A DNA stretch of 64,000 nt from Iris pallida (lineage: Eukaryota; Streptophyta; Magnoliopsida; Asparagales; Iridaceae): NCBI GenBank assembly GCA_029216955.1, contig JANAVB010003400.1, forward strand, positions 13,518,539-13,582,538, read 5' to 3'. Made by a program: the position numbers and the translations under genes. Shown in pieces: positions 1-12,479 of the stretch (its first letter is position 1; each line of letters opens with the position of its first letter). Below the pieces are notes generated by a model. It saw only the letters and a program-made list of their open reading frames with translations, did no database searches and was not told the origin of the DNA.

Positions 1-1635
1 TCACATTAAACATGAAACTAACCATGAACTAGAAATATGGGGAAAACCCTTTAACAGTGAAGAACTACCCTAAACTGGAAATCAAGAGTTCAGGGAATTA
101 GGAAACACATGTATCAGCTATTTGAAACCCAATCAAAATGTCAATATCCCATTCACAAAAACAAAGGCAAATTCGAATGCAATATACCTAGCTAAACATG
201 AATTATAATATGTGGGGATAGTTTACAGTGAAAGATCATCAATAAACATGCTTAATAGTTTGGGAAAATACTAAAAAATTAACAAGTATCAGAAAGTATC
301 AGCCAAGCCATTTAACTCCATGTTCGAATCCAAATATTCCAATAAAAAACTAATCCAACATGTAAACCTAATCTAATATAGATTATACATGATATATAGG
401 ATCTAATTAGCAAATAAAAATATGAATTAAACTAATTAAAAATTGAATTAAAACTGAGAACCCAAGAACACTGATACACGCATACAGTGCACACTCGTAC
501 GCACGAATCCGTGTCCGATACGACATGAGAGCTCGTAATACTTTAGGATCATCGTGTCAGTCATGGACACGACACGTGTGTCAAGTTTTGTGAGCCGAAA
601 TGCCGTGTGCACTGAGCAAATGCACCCGAGCAGCAGGGCATGCCACCTGCCCGTGCGCACGTGTGGGCACAGCGTGTACGTATCCAAAATTCGACACGAC
701 ACAACACGAAAACGTGTTTAGAACACAAGAATCACACAAGCGAGATCAAATCCTAATTTCCTATTCAAATACATTTCACAAAATTAAACGAAATGTCCTT
801 TGGGGTATTTCGTTGAACACCTATACACATGGGTTGATACGTGTTCGATACGGACACGTAATGGACTCAAATTCTAGGGTTAGCTATACCTACAGCTAGG
901 TTAGGCCTAGGGCTTCCTAGAAATGCAAATAAACAGTAATTTCATGGAGGGGATTGAAATATACCTATTGATGAGCAAAGGCTCAAAAGCTCCAAATGGA
1001 AGTGGTTCCTCAATCCACCAAAACTTTCCCAAATTGTTTCCTTCCTGAAAATACTCAATACCAACAACAAGAACAATAATTTTAGGTCCTATTGCAATTG
1101 ATTTGGGTGGAAAAGGAGTTAAATAGGTTTCTATGATTTAAGGAAGATGGGGACTCACCTTTTTCCAAACTTGCAATAATCCCAATGGAGGCTAGCCCTA
1201 ATTTCTAGGAGGGGATTAAATAGAGGAGAGGGGACCTAAGGTGGCTGCCATGGACTGGAATGGGCTAGGTTCACTAGTGTTTGGTTGGGCCTTAAGGCTT
1301 TAAGTCACAATAATGACTTGTGATTTCACAAGCCATTCCTTAATCAAACTAACTCCTAATTTTCCCAAACTAATTCTAATAGTTAATCCTCACTAACTTA
1401 GATCAAGCTAGAGTTACTTAACCTAACCCAATAGTCATGACCTAGGTTAGCCTCTAAGACAGTCTCTAAGGTCAACACCAGTCAAAGTCTAAAATAGCAC
1501 CAAAACAATTATACTAAAAATCACCAAAAATCACATTAATTCTAATAAATCTAAATAATACATAATAATTCCAAATTAATTCCAAAATTTTGAAAATGAT
1601 CAAAATACCTTCAAGCTAGAAAAGTGGTAGTGACA
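1..1635 (-). mobile_element. Element A, 3' LTR (truncated by window start)
   Basis: The element reads on the minus strand, so this is its 3' LTR. Bases 1-690 match 9203-9900 nearly base for base, and 690-1635 match 20970-21899, which together form the partner LTR. The right boundary ends in GTGGTAGTGACA, the same terminus as at 21888-21899, and is followed by a polypurine-tract region. About 2.5 kb of this LTR lies outside the window. Confidence 0.9.
470..880. promoter_or_regulatory. ACGTG/GACACG-rich block in the LTR
   Basis: This segment is dense in CACGTG, GACACG and CGTGTCC words, for example CGACACGTGTGTC near 571 and CGCACGTGTGGGC near 655. Equivalent blocks occur at the same relative place in other LTRs of the superfamily (9680-9901, 24950-25230, 57360-57840). 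ACGT cores are bZIP (G-box/ABRE) binding sites in plants. A role in LTR transcription is inferred, not shown. Confidence 0.4.
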
Positions 1636-1651
1636 AATCTATCCCGCTTAA
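1636..1651 (-). other. Polypurine-tract region of element A
   Basis: On the minus strand this reads TTAAGCGGGATAGATT immediately before the 3' LTR. It follows the phrase TTTCGAGGACGAAAT, which marks the 3' end of the interior in many plant chromoviruses. The same arrangement recurs at 14103 (B), 26287 (C), 36008 and 39038 (F). Confidence 0.7.
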
Positions 1652-1689
1652 AATAATTTCGTCCTCGAAATTATAGGCGAAACTAAACT

Positions 1690-2140
1690 GCTGAGAAGGA
1701 TAGAAAGTATACCTCAAGGTCCAAAAAGATAGAGGTACCGCTCGCGCATCTCATCCTCCCGCTCCCAGGTAGACTCTCTTGGAGAATGATGCCTCCATGC
1801 GACGCGTACCAAGGGTATCACCTAGTTTCTCAATACCTTCTCTCGGCGATCCAGAATCTCCACAGGCTGCTCTGGATAACTGAGAGTAGGTCCAACCTCA
1901 ATCTCCGAATGATCGAGCACATGGCTAGGGTCAGCCACGTACCGTCTCAACTGTGATACATGAATACGTTGTGAACTCCCACTAGTGCAGGTAGCAAGTC
2001 TAGCCTGTATGACACGTCACCGACTCTCCCGCTGATAACGAAGGGGCCGATGAAGCGCGGGCTAAGCTTCCACCTCCACCAAAACGTATCGTACCACTAG
2101 TCGGAGATATCCGTAGAAAAACATGTCTCCAACCTAATCA
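1690..2140 (-). pseudogene. Element A integrase C-terminus and chromodomain tail
   Basis: On the minus strand this segment encodes an integrase C-terminal GPY/F-type motif (read as SPRFIGPF, around 2040-2065), then VGDVSYRLDL, and ends with a chromodomain-like tail STWEREDEMRERYLYLF around 1725-1780. Chromodomains at the end of integrase are known to direct chromovirus integration to particular chromatin. The segment is separated from the rest of integrase by an AT-rich, frame-breaking stretch at about 2150-2220. It is broken by stops and is not a working domain. Confidence 0.75.
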
Positions 2141-2176
2141 CAAGCAAGGTCTCAAGTTACTAAAAATCAAACACGA

Positions 2177-3281
2177 TCAATCAAAAAAAAAATACAACCT
2201 ACTTCTAATCCTATCTCTAAATCTGTACCTCAAACTCCAACGGCCTCCGGTGGCTATCGTCCAGTGCCGCTGTCTGTCCTGCGCCATACGAAGTCTGTCC
2301 CTGATGAGCTTCACCTTCTCGGCTGCGTCAACAACCATCTCTGGTCCCAGTAAAGCTCGCTCTCCAACATCATCCCAAGATAAGGGTGTACGACACCTAC
2401 GCCCGTACAAGCCTCAAACGGTGACATCTTAATGTGGCCTGATAACTGTTGTTGTAAGAAAACTCCACCAAATATAGATGATCCTCCCAGAACCTCTAAA
2501 ATCCAGGACGCACGTCGCAGTATGTCCTCAAGGGTCTGAATAGTCCTCTCTGACTGTCCGTCCGTCTGGGGGTGGTATGCAGTACTAAACTTGAGCTGAG
2601 TGCCCAAGCTAGTCTGCAGACTCCTCCAAAAATGGGAAGAAAAGCGACTATCCCGATCTGAGATAATGCTGACGGGAACTCCGTGAATCCTGACTATCTG
2701 CCTCATATACAACTCGCAAGCCTCTCTGTAGATGTACCCACCTGAATGGCAAGAAGTGGGCCAATTTGGTCAACCTGTCAACGATGACCCAAATCGTATC
2801 TTTTCCTCCTGGTGTACACGGCAACCTAGATACGAAATCTATGGTGATATGTTCCCACTTCCACTCTGGAATGGGCAACGGCTGTAATAATCCTCCGGGC
2901 CTTGCTCTCTGCCTTGACCTGCTGACAGACCAAGCATCTAGCTACGAAGTGGGACACCTCCCGTTTCATCCCGTACCACCAGACATGCTCTCGCAGATCC
3001 CTGTACATCTTGTTGGCACCCGGATGTATAGAATACTGCGATCTGTGAGCCTCCTGCATGATCTGCTCTCTGAGCTCCCCGCTAGGCACACATAACCTGG
3101 AACCGTGCCTCAGGGCACCATCCTCTGCAAGTAAAAACTCGCCATCCTCCAATCCTACACTGATCTGCTCTCGGATACACCGCAGAGCCACATCCTCGAA
3201 CTGTGTCGCCTTGATCCTGTCTATCAAGTCTGACTGTATCTGAAGGCCCCATAACTGCATCTGCACTCCGGGCACAATCAC
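2177..3281 (-). pseudogene. Element A integrase (zinc domain and catalytic core)
   Basis: Integrase inserts the cDNA into chromosomes. The minus-strand frames show an HHCC zinc domain: HRSQ..IHPG with YRDLREHVWW, then CLVCQQVKAE at about 2920-3050. The catalytic core follows, with WEHITIDFVSRLP and [13 protein letters not shown], then the [13 protein letters not shown] block at about 2540-2870, supplying the expected D, D and E residues. The coding path uses three frames (starts at 3281, 2878 and 2712), so the gene is frameshifted at least twice. RNase H lies immediately upstream and the GPF/chromodomain tail downstream. Confidence 0.88.
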
Positions 3282-3339
3282 TCAATCCTAAGGCTCTCTC
3301 CAAGTCTGCAAGCAAATACCGGTCCATAGTCAAACACAT

Positions 3340-3760
3340 GGCTGTCGGATACCTACTCAAGGCATCGGCAACCACGTTGGCCTTCCCTGGGTGATACTGA
3401 AGTGAGATGTCAAAGTCCTTCATCAACTCTAGCCATCTGCGCTGCCTCATGTTGAGCTCTTTCTGTGTAAACACATACTTCAAGCTCTTGTGATCTGTGA
3501 AAATCTCCACCCTCTCGCCATACAGATAGTGCTTCCACAACTTCAAAGTAAAAATCACCGCTGCCAGCTCCAGGTCATGGGTAGGTTAGTTCTTCTCATG
3601 GGGACGTAATTGCCTGGAAGCATAGGCAATTACCTTCCATGCTGCTGCAAGACACAACCCAGCCCCTTCTCTGAAGCATCACTATAAATAGTGAATCCAT
3701 GATCCGAAGGCAATGTCAGAATTGGAGCTGTCGTAAGCCGCTTCTTCAACTCATCAAAAG
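3340..3760 (-). pseudogene. Element A RNase H
   Basis: RNase H removes the RNA strand during reverse transcription. The minus strand encodes [20 protein letters not shown], followed by motifs ending in [16 protein letters not shown] at about 3355-3400. The TDHKSL and ADALSR blocks are hallmark RNase H motifs of Ty3/gypsy elements. The domain directly follows RT in the usual order. A frame change separates it from the RT tail at 3754-3981. Confidence 0.88.
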
Positions 3761-4640
3761 CTGCTGACACTCCTCTGACCAAACAAACTCAGTATCCTTC
3801 GGGTCAACCGTGTCAATGGCTCTGCAACCCGGGAGAAATCCTGCACAAATCTCCTATAGTATCCTGCCAGCCCCAGGAAACTCCTGATCTCTGCCACTGA
3901 AGTCGGCGCTGCCCATGCCTCAACTGCTATAATCTTCTTGGGGTCAACTGAGATACCATCTCCAGTCACCACATGCCCCAAAAGTCCACCCGGTCCAAGA
4001 AAAACTCACACTTGGAGAGTTTCCCATAAAGCTGCTCCCTCCTGAGAGTCTCCAGCACTATCCGCAGGTGCTCCTCGTGCTCCTCCTCTGTCTTGAATAT
4101 ACCAAGATATCATCAATGAACACCACCACGAACTGGTCTAAGTACTGGTGGAACACCTTGTTCATAAGTTCATAAATACTGCTGGTGCATTGGTCAGCCC
4201 AAACGGCATAACCAAAAACTCAAACTGCCCGTACCGCGTCCTGAAAGCGGTCTTGGGAATATCCTCCCTCTTACCTTCACCTGGTGATAACCTGACCTCA
4301 AATCAATCTTGGAGAACACCCGAGCTCCGCTCAACTGATCAAACAGATCATCGATCCGCGGCAGTGGGTATCTGTTCTTGATTGTCAGGTTGTTAAGTGC
4401 CCTGTAGTCGACACACATCCGTACCGACCCATTCTTCTTGGGTACAAAAAGTACCGGTGCACCCCAAGGTGAAGAACTAGATCAGATGAACCCCTTGTCC
4501 TGTAGCTCATCCACCTGCTTCTTCAGCTCCACCAGTTCACTGTTGTTCACTCGATAGACATGCTGAGAGATCGGTTTCGTCGGGAACCAAGTCTATCGAA
4601 AACTCTACATCCCTGTCAGGTGGAAGCCCTGCAACTCCTC
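3754..4640 (-). pseudogene. Element A reverse transcriptase
   Basis: Reverse transcriptase copies the element RNA into DNA. On the minus strand the order is VFPEELQG (about 4635), [20 protein letters not shown] (4360-4418), the catalytic FIDD motif (4109-4120), then [16 protein letters not shown] and [14 protein letters not shown] (3850-3981). All these blocks are typical of chromovirus RT. The two catalytic aspartates of FIDD are intact in the DNA, but the reading frame changes between 4194 and 3981, so the domain cannot be translated whole. Confidence 0.9.
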
Positions 4641-4779
4641 TGGGAATACGTCCATAAACTCTACGATCAAGGGATGTGGAGCCACCTGCTCCTCGACTGA
4701 TTCTACAGAAAACTCTGTCGTCCTGCTCTGCCTGCCGCCGGGTATACTCAAACTCTGGCTCTCCTGGCGCCCCGACAAA

Positions 4780-5128
4780 ACTCTAGTCCCTCGGCAATCA
4801 ATACGGGCATGGTGTCTACTCAGCCAGTCCATACCTAATACTATATCGTAGTTCGGTAATGGCATGACGAGTAAACTCCCCAACTCTCGGCCTCCCAATA
4901 AGACCCTCCCCCTCTGCAAACATCACTCACGAGGATGACCCCACCCCCGGTCGTGATCTTGCAGGTCCTAGGTAATGGTTCAGAAACCAAACTGTGTCTA
5001 ATTGCATACGATACTAACAGAAAGCTGTGGGAAGTCCCGGAATCAAAGAGTGTAAATGCTGGAAGGTAATCTAGGAGAACCGAACCTGCTATCAGCTCTC
5101 CGATGGCCTCAGCTTCCTCAGCTGCCAT
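4780..5128 (-). pseudogene. Element A aspartic protease
   Basis: The protease cleaves the Gag-Pol polyprotein. Its active-site motif LFDSGTSHSF is readable on the minus strand at 5020-5050. The downstream block DIVLGMDWLSRHHARIDC, the conserved C-terminal flap of plant gypsy proteases, lies near 4800-4850. The two blocks are in different frames (starts at 5128 and 4919), so the domain is frameshifted. It sits between gag and RT as expected. Confidence 0.85.
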
Positions 5129-5139
5129 GGCGAAGGCTC

Positions 5140-6491
5140 GCCCCTGCTGTCCACCTCGTGCCTGCTGCTGGTGCTGCTGGAACCTCTGCTACTGGGTCTG
5201 CAGGGCTGGTCCCCTCGGCTGACCTGCTGGAGCCTTGGCTGCCCCAGCTCCTCTTGGTATCGGACGCATCGACGCCACAAGACAATCTCGCATCTGGTGA
5301 TCCGCTGATCCACACATCAAGCATCTACCGAGTCTCTTCCTGCACTCATCCCACTTGTGCCCAGGCTTCTTGCAGAATGTACAACTAACAGCCTGCTGCC
5401 TGGGTGCCTGCTGCCCCCTCTGCTGCTGGTGCTGCACCTGCTGAAAAGGTGTACGGCCCTGATGCTGGTGCTGCTGCTGATACTGCTGAACTGGCCTCTG
5501 TGGCTGCTGATGCTGGAAGTGAGGCCTCTTGGCCTGCCCCTGACTGCTGCTACCATCCTGGAAGTTGCGACCCCTCTTCTGCTTCAGCCTAGGTCGTCTT
5601 CCGCCGCCATAGCCCCAAAAAATATCTCAGCAAATGTAGCATTCGGTCGCTCTTAGTCAGCGACCGAACCTCTCTGATCAGACCTCGACAAACTTCCTCG
5701 CCTTCGTCTTCTCTGTCAAGTCATCTATGAAATGGGCCAGTCTACAAAACTTTGCAGCATACTCAGCTACCGTCTGGTTCCCCTGAACCAGACCCTCGAA
5801 CTGTGCCTCGATACCTCCCAAGGCCACATCAGGAAAGAACTGCTCCTTAAACAGCTCCTTGAACTGGGCCCAAGTCTGGCCCTCAACTCCCACCCTGGGA
5901 TTGTCTGATACCACGCACGGGCCAAGTCCTACATCTGACTGCCCGCCGCCTCGATCTGGAGTCGAGCTGGTATCTCCGCCAGCCTGAAGATCTCCTCAAT
6001 ATGTCTATCCAGTCGTCTACATAGTGGATACCCTCCGTGCCGAAGAACTCCCGAGGGTGCATCTTCTGGAAGTCCTGAATATCCTTCTCCCTCCGACGGG
6101 GCTGCTGCTGGGTCCCCTGAGCTGTAATCATCTCGACTGTGGTACAAACCAGCTGGTGTGCCTCATCGATCCCCTGCCTAAAATCTGTAGTCTGTCTCGT
6201 CTGCTGCTGCTAGTGGGACTCCAGAATCCTCTCCACGAAGGAGAAAAGATGTGCAGCATCTACCATCCCCGCAGGCGGAGGCTGCTGCGGTGGAAGGATC
6301 TTAGGAATCACAACCGACCTCATGACTGGTGGAGGTGCTCCTCCAAAAGTGGCAGAAACACCGACTACTGAGGGCTGCACTGGCCCTGTGGCACCGGGAG
6401 CTGGCTGCTGCTGAGGTCGAGAGGTGCTAGACCCCTCTCCAACGTCTTCCAGTACAGGGATGCGATCGCGTCTCAACCATCCTGTAGACAC
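5140..6491 (-). pseudogene. Element A gag with two zinc knuckles
   Basis: Gag forms the virus-like particle and binds RNA. The most likely start is the ATG at 6491, giving a proline- and glutamine-rich N-terminus. An in-frame TAG lies at 6210-6212. Capsid-like blocks follow (DFQKMHPREFFGTEG near 6050-6090; WAQFKELFKEQFFPDVALGG near 5830-5880). Two CX2CX4HX4C zinc knuckles, CTFCKKPGHKWDEC and CLMCGSADHQMRDC, lie at 5282-5383. The frame changes near 5900. The region between 5440 and 5680 is glutamine-rich and interrupted. Confidence 0.85.
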
Positions 6492-6639
6492 AGATCAAAC
6501 AAGAAACAATTACTGAGAATGAATCGAAATATCAAAGGAGGACAGTTAAAATTTCTAAGGAAGACAATAAGCAGCAAAATAGATATACGGAATCTGATAA
6601 GGAGTTTTCTAGTGTTATTGAGTACCTTCAAAAACATAC

Positions 6640-6726
6640 TAATTTCTACTGTAGGCTTCAACGATATTCTAGTACGAATACCACTACATTTCCAACCTAG
6701 ACCTGCATGGGCCACCACTAAAAATG
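6640..6726 (-). other. Element A 5' leader with conserved LTR-adjacent block
   Basis: Next to the 5' LTR, the plus strand reads CCTGCATGGGCCACCACT (6707-6724), which on the minus strand gives TGGTGGCCCATGCAGG at the place of a primer binding site. Near-identical blocks adjoin the LTR in B (16748), F (40983) and possibly J (63918). It begins with TGG as primer sites do, but it is not the TGGTATCAGAGC of tRNA-iMet and I cannot match it to a tRNA. About 90 bp of the leader also resembles B's leader. Confidence 0.6.
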
Positions 6727-7181
6727 TGTCACGACCCGCACCATAGAGTAAGGGCACGAGACGTGGATACGTCCAGCCTACGTCGCAGTGTCGGCAGTAG
6801 AACGCTGTCCTAGGTCACAATATCTAACAGTTGAAGGTAATAACAGTTATACTCCCCGAATGGGGGTGACATAACAAAAATATAACTCAATCACAGCTAA
6901 GGTAGAACATGAAAGGAAGATAGATAGATAATAAAAGATACAAGATCCAAATCCACAAAAAATACCGTAGAGAGAGAGAGCTAAGTGTCTATAAATAAAT
7001 ACATGTCCCAAATCTCAGAATCTGTGTACAGTAATCCAAGTAAAGTAAAGACAATCCTAATCTAAGGGAGTGTTCTACTGCTAGTGGATCCTGCTGCTGG
7101 TCCATGTCCAGGCACTCATCTAAAGTAGCACCGTAAGTAGGTAGGGCAGAACGCCTCAGCCTCGTCGTCTGTAAAAATTTT

Positions 7182-7236
7182 AACAGGTCCAGTTAGGACA
7201 GGAGCGAGTACAGTATATCTCAACAAATCATAGCAG
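7182..7236 (-). repeat. Conserved LTR island (AACAGGTCCAGT..GGAGCGAG)
   Basis: This short block, AACAGGTCCAGTTAGGACAG plus flanks, is repeated with few changes in the B LTRs (10302 and 17172), C (22553) and H (55373), although surrounding LTR sequence has diverged. It lies near the 3' end of each LTR in element orientation. Its function is unknown; it could be a processing or RNA signal. Confidence 0.6.
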
Positions 7237-7895
7237 GTCAGGATATATAATCATGCTAGAGAGTAAGATACAAGATACTAAAAGAATAACATGATAAAAA
7301 GAGAGACTGTAAATAAATAGCTACAGTATATAAAGAACTAACAGTGCTAGTGATTTAGAGCACAAGATGGTTATCTAGACGGTACGATGTTGTACACGAG
7401 TAATCTACAGAGATTGTACAGAGTAATCTACTGGATTGAATACATAACCACTTCTACTCTCCCGCCCCAATCAATACACAAGATCTAGTTAAGTTATGTT
7501 ATTGTACACGAAGGTCATGTGAATACATGATTATACACGATTTCATACGTTTTATACACGAATGTAACAAATACAAGGAGTACACGATGTTCACGATAAA
7601 GTACACGAACACGAATACCCGATGTATCCGCTAAGGGGATAATATCGCACAACAAGATCCATATAGTACTAATTCGTGTTTCCAACGTGTCAGCATCATG
7701 TAAAATGGTCTAAGGCAGGAAATATACTCCTAATGCAGGATATGAAATGATCAGAGAATGTACTCGCCTGTATCCGATGAATCTGGAGAATATATACTGT
7801 CCGAGGAGTGGTGTCTATCTCCTATAGAACAGTACAAGTCACTATGAGTCTACAATGATAATAAGATGCAAATCAATGCATTCTATATGAATCTA

Positions 7896-7990
7896 GGTCA
7901 ATCTAGACCAAAGTCAACTCTTGGTCAACTCTGGTCAAACCTAAGTTAAACTATGGTCAACTAGGTCTAACCAAGTCTCACTAGGTCAAA
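7896..7990 (-). promoter_or_regulatory. GTCAA/TTGAC (W-box core) cluster in A LTR
   Basis: About six GTCAA words (TTGAC in element orientation) occur within 95 bp, far above chance. TTGAC is the core of the W-box bound by WRKY transcription factors. Equivalent clusters occur at 11196-11296, 18068-18175, 23282-23340, 56123-56200 and, inverted, 58747-58790. Regulation by WRKY factors is an inference. Confidence 0.5.
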
Positions 7991-8162
7991 CAAGCCATTC
8001 TAGGTCCTATCAAGGCTAATAGTCTATTCTAGACTCCATACTAGGCATACCATACCATAAGCCAACCCATAACCCACATACACAAGTCAAACTATAAGCC
8101 TAACTATAATACACACATTAACATATTATACAATCTAATATAGGATTACACATATAGGCTAT

Positions 8163-8222
8163 CTATATATATATATATCTAATGTATATAAAGTACAACA
8201 CATTATATAATATATATATATA

Positions 8223-8282
<60 letters not shown>
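8163..8282. repeat. AT dinucleotide microsatellite
   Basis: This is a nearly pure alternating A/T tract, with the longest uninterrupted run at about 8225-8282. Short GT runs follow at 8330-8344 and about 8430-8444. Such tracts are prone to slippage and assembly length errors. Confidence 0.95.
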
Positions 8283-8284
<2 letters not shown>

Positions 8285-10569
8285 ATTCATCTCAATTCTA
8301 TACATGTATACATTACACTAGTGCTCATGTGTGTGTGTGTGTGTGGTAGGCTAGAGGGTGTCAATATATACTAGTATGTGTAACAGTGAAGTGAGGGTAA
8401 GGTGTATGTGTGAAAACAGTTAGACATTGGTGTGTGTGTGTGTGTAGTAGAAAGTGAGGAAATCCTGAAAACAGTGTGCAGTCATAAAATTAGTGAATAT
8501 GAGCCATCCTGAAAACAGGAACCCAACATTACATTAACAGTGAATAAAAAGGCAAAACAGTGAGTTAACCCATATCTCAGTTCAGCCCCTTAACCCAGAA
8601 ATCTCAATTTTGAGAACACAAAAAAATCAGTTCAAACTCAGTTTAACAGTTTAAAACAGTCCAACACAACTCAGTTAACAGCCTTAACTAGAATTCCAGA
8701 TTTAATAGCCAACTCAAAACCATTTTAACCCCAAAATCAACACACCAATAGAACACATATAGGTAAACCAATCTGAGGTTTTAAACCACATTAATTAGCA
8801 GTAAAAATAGGTTAAATATGATGTTAAAAATCGAATAGGAAATCTGGAACAAACAGTACACATTGGCCTATAGGAAAATATTCTCAGGAAATGGGAATTA
8901 GTCTTAGTGAATAAATCCATTACTCACATACCAATAAACCAATCTCAGGTTTAAGAACCATTCTCAATTTTCTATTTTGAATTCAATTGAACCCACATAT
9001 GACCAATTCCCATACTCAGGAAGAGGAATCAAAAATCAGTTTAAAAGAAAGGACAGGAAACCAATTCTAACATTCATTTACAGTACAATAAAAAGAAACT
9101 AATCTCAGTTCATAGGCAAACAGTAGGCAATTCACAATGTGAAAACTGGAAAAATATTCAGGTATTTAGAAAACCATTTCGAATACCAACCAAAGGCCTA
9201 ATTCACATTGAAACATGAAACTAACCATGAACTAGCAATATGGGGAAAACCCTTTAACAGTGAAGAACTACACCAAACTGGAAATCAAGAGTTCAGGGAA
9301 TTAGGAAACACATGTATCTGCTATTTGAAACCCAATCAAAATGTCAATATCCCATACACAAAAACAAAGGCAAATTCGAATGCAATATACCTAGCTAAAT
9401 ATGAATTATAATATGTGGGGATAGTTTACAGTGAAAGATCATCAATAAACAGGCTTAATAGTTTGGGAAAATACTGAAAAATAAACAAGTACAGGAAGTA
9501 TCAGCCAAGCCATTTAACTCCATGTTCGAATCCAAATATTCTATCAAAAACTAATCCAACATGTAAACCTAATCTAATATAGATTATACATGATATATAG
9601 GATCTAATTAGCAAATAAAAACATGAATTAAACTAATTAAAAACTGAATTAAAATCGAGAACCTAAGAACACTGATATATGCACACAGTGCACACTCGTG
9701 CATGCACGAATCCGTGTCCGATACGACACGAGAGCTCGTGATACTTTAGGATCCTCGTGTCAGTCATGGACACGACATGTGTCATGTTTCGTGAGCCGAA
9801 ATGCCGTGTGCACTGAGCAAATGCACCCGAGCAGCAGGGCATGCCACCTGCCCGCGCACGTGTGGGCACAGCGTGTACGTATCCAAAATCCGACACGACA
9901 CTGTCACGACCCGCACCCTAGAGTTAGGGCACGAGAACGTAACGACGCCCAGCCTACGCCGCAGTATCGGCGGTAGAACGCTGTCCTAGGTCACATCATC
10001 TAACAATATAAAGCTAAGCAGTTTATACTCCCCAATGGGGGTGACATAGCAGATACAGACTCAATCACATCTAGGGTAGAGCATGATAAGGATAGATAAA
10101 ACATAAAATCCAAAATAAATACAGAGATAGAAATCTAAGTGTCTAAGATACATGAACCCAGAAGTACATCTCAAAACTCAAATAAAGATACAGTAATCCC
10201 CAAAGTAAATACAACTCCAGACAAAAATGAAATAACTACCTAAACAAACCTACTGTGTCTCCTCTAGGCTAGCAGGCACCTCCAGGCTATCTGTAAAATA
10301 TCAACAGGTCCAGTCAGGACTGGAGCGAGCACAGTACATCTCAACAATTCATAGCAGGTTAGAAAATATGAACATAGTAAAGTAAGATACAAGTACTGAA
10401 AGAAATGCTGTATGTAAACAAAAGAGAGCTGTAATAGAAATATCTACTATACATAGAGAACTAGCAGTGACTAGTGAGTCAGAGTACAATATGAACATGT
10501 AATACTCCCCCGTACCCCCGATCAATACACAAGATCCAGCCAGGTTATGTTATATGATGCTATGTAGCA

Positions 10570-10811
10570 GACCCCGAAGGTGATAGACCCCGAAGGTGGT
10601 AAGCCCCCGAAGGGTGGTAGACCCCGAAGGTGATACATAGTAGTCCTATAAAAATGGGATTCTGGGGGTAACCCAACAGTGTAAGTCCCATAAAAATGGG
10701 ATTCTGGGGGATACCCAACAGTATAAGTCCCATAAAAATGGGGATTTGGGGGATACCCAACAGTGTAAGTCCCATAAAAATGGGGATTCTGGGGGATACC
10801 CAACAGTGTAA
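10570..10811. repeat. Tandem repeats in B left LTR
   Basis: Two adjacent arrays. At 10570-10635, about four copies of a roughly 16-bp unit (ACCCCGAAGGTGATAG). At 10642-10811, four copies of a roughly 42-bp unit containing CCATAAAAATGGGATTCTGG and ACCCAACAGTGTA. The same pair recurs in the right LTR. Confidence 0.95.
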
Positions 10812-11195
10812 GATTCTAGGAAGACTCTACGATCATGAGGGTACATGTCGTAAGTGATCAAAGAACCAAGAAGCATATGATACGCTATGAAAGTGAAACG
10901 CACAGAACATAGAGTACCCGATGCTCCCTAAGGATAACATCTCAAGAAAGGATCCATATAGTACCAATCGTGTGACCGTCGTGACAGTACAAGTAAAGTA
11001 ATCTACTGCAGAAATAATTCTAAGCAGGATATAAATGATCAGAGAATGTACTCGCCTCGATAACCTGAACAGCTGATGTATAGGAGGTCCCACTGAAGCC
11101 ACAGAGTCCTATTTAAAGCAACACAGGTTACAAGGTGTTTAAGTTGAAATAAATGAATCCCTACAGGCAATCTATATTATTCTAGGTTCTTCTAA

Positions 11196-11296
11196 GTCAA
11201 ATTAACTCTAGGTCAACTCCGGTCAATAATCTAGTCAAACTAGGTCAAGCGTTGACTTACAGTTGACTTTGGGTCAACTGGTCAACTCTGGTCAAA
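11196..11296 (-). promoter_or_regulatory. Dense W-box core cluster in B left LTR
   Basis: Eight GTCAA and two TTGAC words lie in about 100 bp, the densest such cluster in the window. The same cluster is present in the right B LTR. It is a candidate WRKY-responsive promoter element. Confidence 0.5.
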
Positions 11297-12479
11297 CAGG
11301 GTAAATCTAATCTAATTATTAAAGTGTACTTCGTTATTTGTACGTCGAAACTTACGGCACGCAAATCGAGATAAGAAGATTATCGTAAGGTTGATAATCT
11401 TATTATAGTGATCCACGTGTCCAACTTGTCAATTTCAGTGATGTGAGATCACTGGAATTGGCTGATCTCAGTTTCGTTGTACTAATCTCGAAATACGAAC
11501 ACTATATGAATTAATTATTAATTAATTATAAAAAGGTTAAACTTAGAGAAATTATCAACAAACATTGTCGGACGATGAAATGAACATCGCCAACGTGTCC
11601 AGAATGGTCAAATTAGCTAGGATAGCCTACCCAACGGTCCAATTTGGACACAAGGGCAAAAAGGTAATTTTGGGTCAAAACGGTGTCCGTGTCGGAGCCG
11701 TTTTGCACGAAAAATGTGCAAGAAAACAAGTCTACAAAATATAACAAATTATATGTCCACGAAACCAGAATGTCGATACGAACCCAACGTATCTCCAGAA
11801 TTGGATTCCGTTGACCCGATCTCCATTTGGCCCGTTGACCAGAACTTGGAATTCGGTTTACACGGAAATGCGTGCCGGAGCCAAAGTTCTCAAAACTCAG
11901 CAAACTACCTGTCAACGAGTCCAGAATGATGATACGAACTCAACGGTATCTCCGGAATTGGATTCCGATGAGCCGGCGTCAAAAAGTTCCGTTGACCCAG
12001 AAAGTGGACCCGCTTTGCACCGAAATGCGTGCCCGGGCCCACGTTCTCCAAATCTAACAAACTTTATATGAAAACATGCCAGAACGACGCCACAAGTCTA
12101 ATGGTGGTGTCAGAAATAAAATCTGGAGTCCCGTGTTCAAAAATGAATTTTACAAGTTGGAAATTACGAATTCGGACGACCAACTTTGGCGTCAATTCAA
12201 CCAATCAAACAAGCTCACAATGAAACGAAACTGGAGGAAAGTAAGAGGGTTATACCAGCTTTGCACCGGAACTGGTAGCACGCCAAACGGAGCTGCGGTG
12301 GAGGAGATACAAGCTGACGAAGTTGGCCCCGCAAAACTGTCCAAATTTAATACAATTTAAACGGTCAACTTGGTGGCCGGTTTTCATGTATCAAACGATA
12401 AAATTAACGGACAAAATTGACATGAGGAAGGTGGATATACCAATTGTGACGGAGCAAGAAATCACCGATCCAAAGGTCG

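Larger units (their letters stand above)
1636..6726 (-). mobile_element. Element A interior, degenerate Ty3/gypsy gag-pol
   Basis: The interior lies between the two copies of the A LTR. On the minus strand it encodes, in order, gag, aspartic protease, reverse transcriptase, RNase H, integrase with a GPF motif, and a chromodomain-like tail. That order and the tail place it with plant chromoviruses, most like the Del/Tekay group. The coding path changes reading frame at least six times and has an in-frame TAG at 6210-6212, so no full polyprotein can be made. Some of the breaks could be assembly errors. Confidence 0.9.
6727..9901 (-). mobile_element. Element A, 5' LTR, first segment (interrupted by B)
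   Basis: It starts TGTCACGACCCGCACC at 6727. It continues to 9901, where element B is inserted, and resumes at 20970. Without B and one copy of the target duplication the LTR is about 4.1 kb. The copy of the left LTR starts at 9203. It contains a TTGAC-core cluster, a long AT microsatellite and the ACGTG-rich block. Confidence 0.92.

Noticed and set aside
10522..10903. Repeat proteins such as GIPQNPHFYGTYTVG
   Set aside because: They are direct translations of the 42-bp tandem repeat in the B LTR and occur in all frames.
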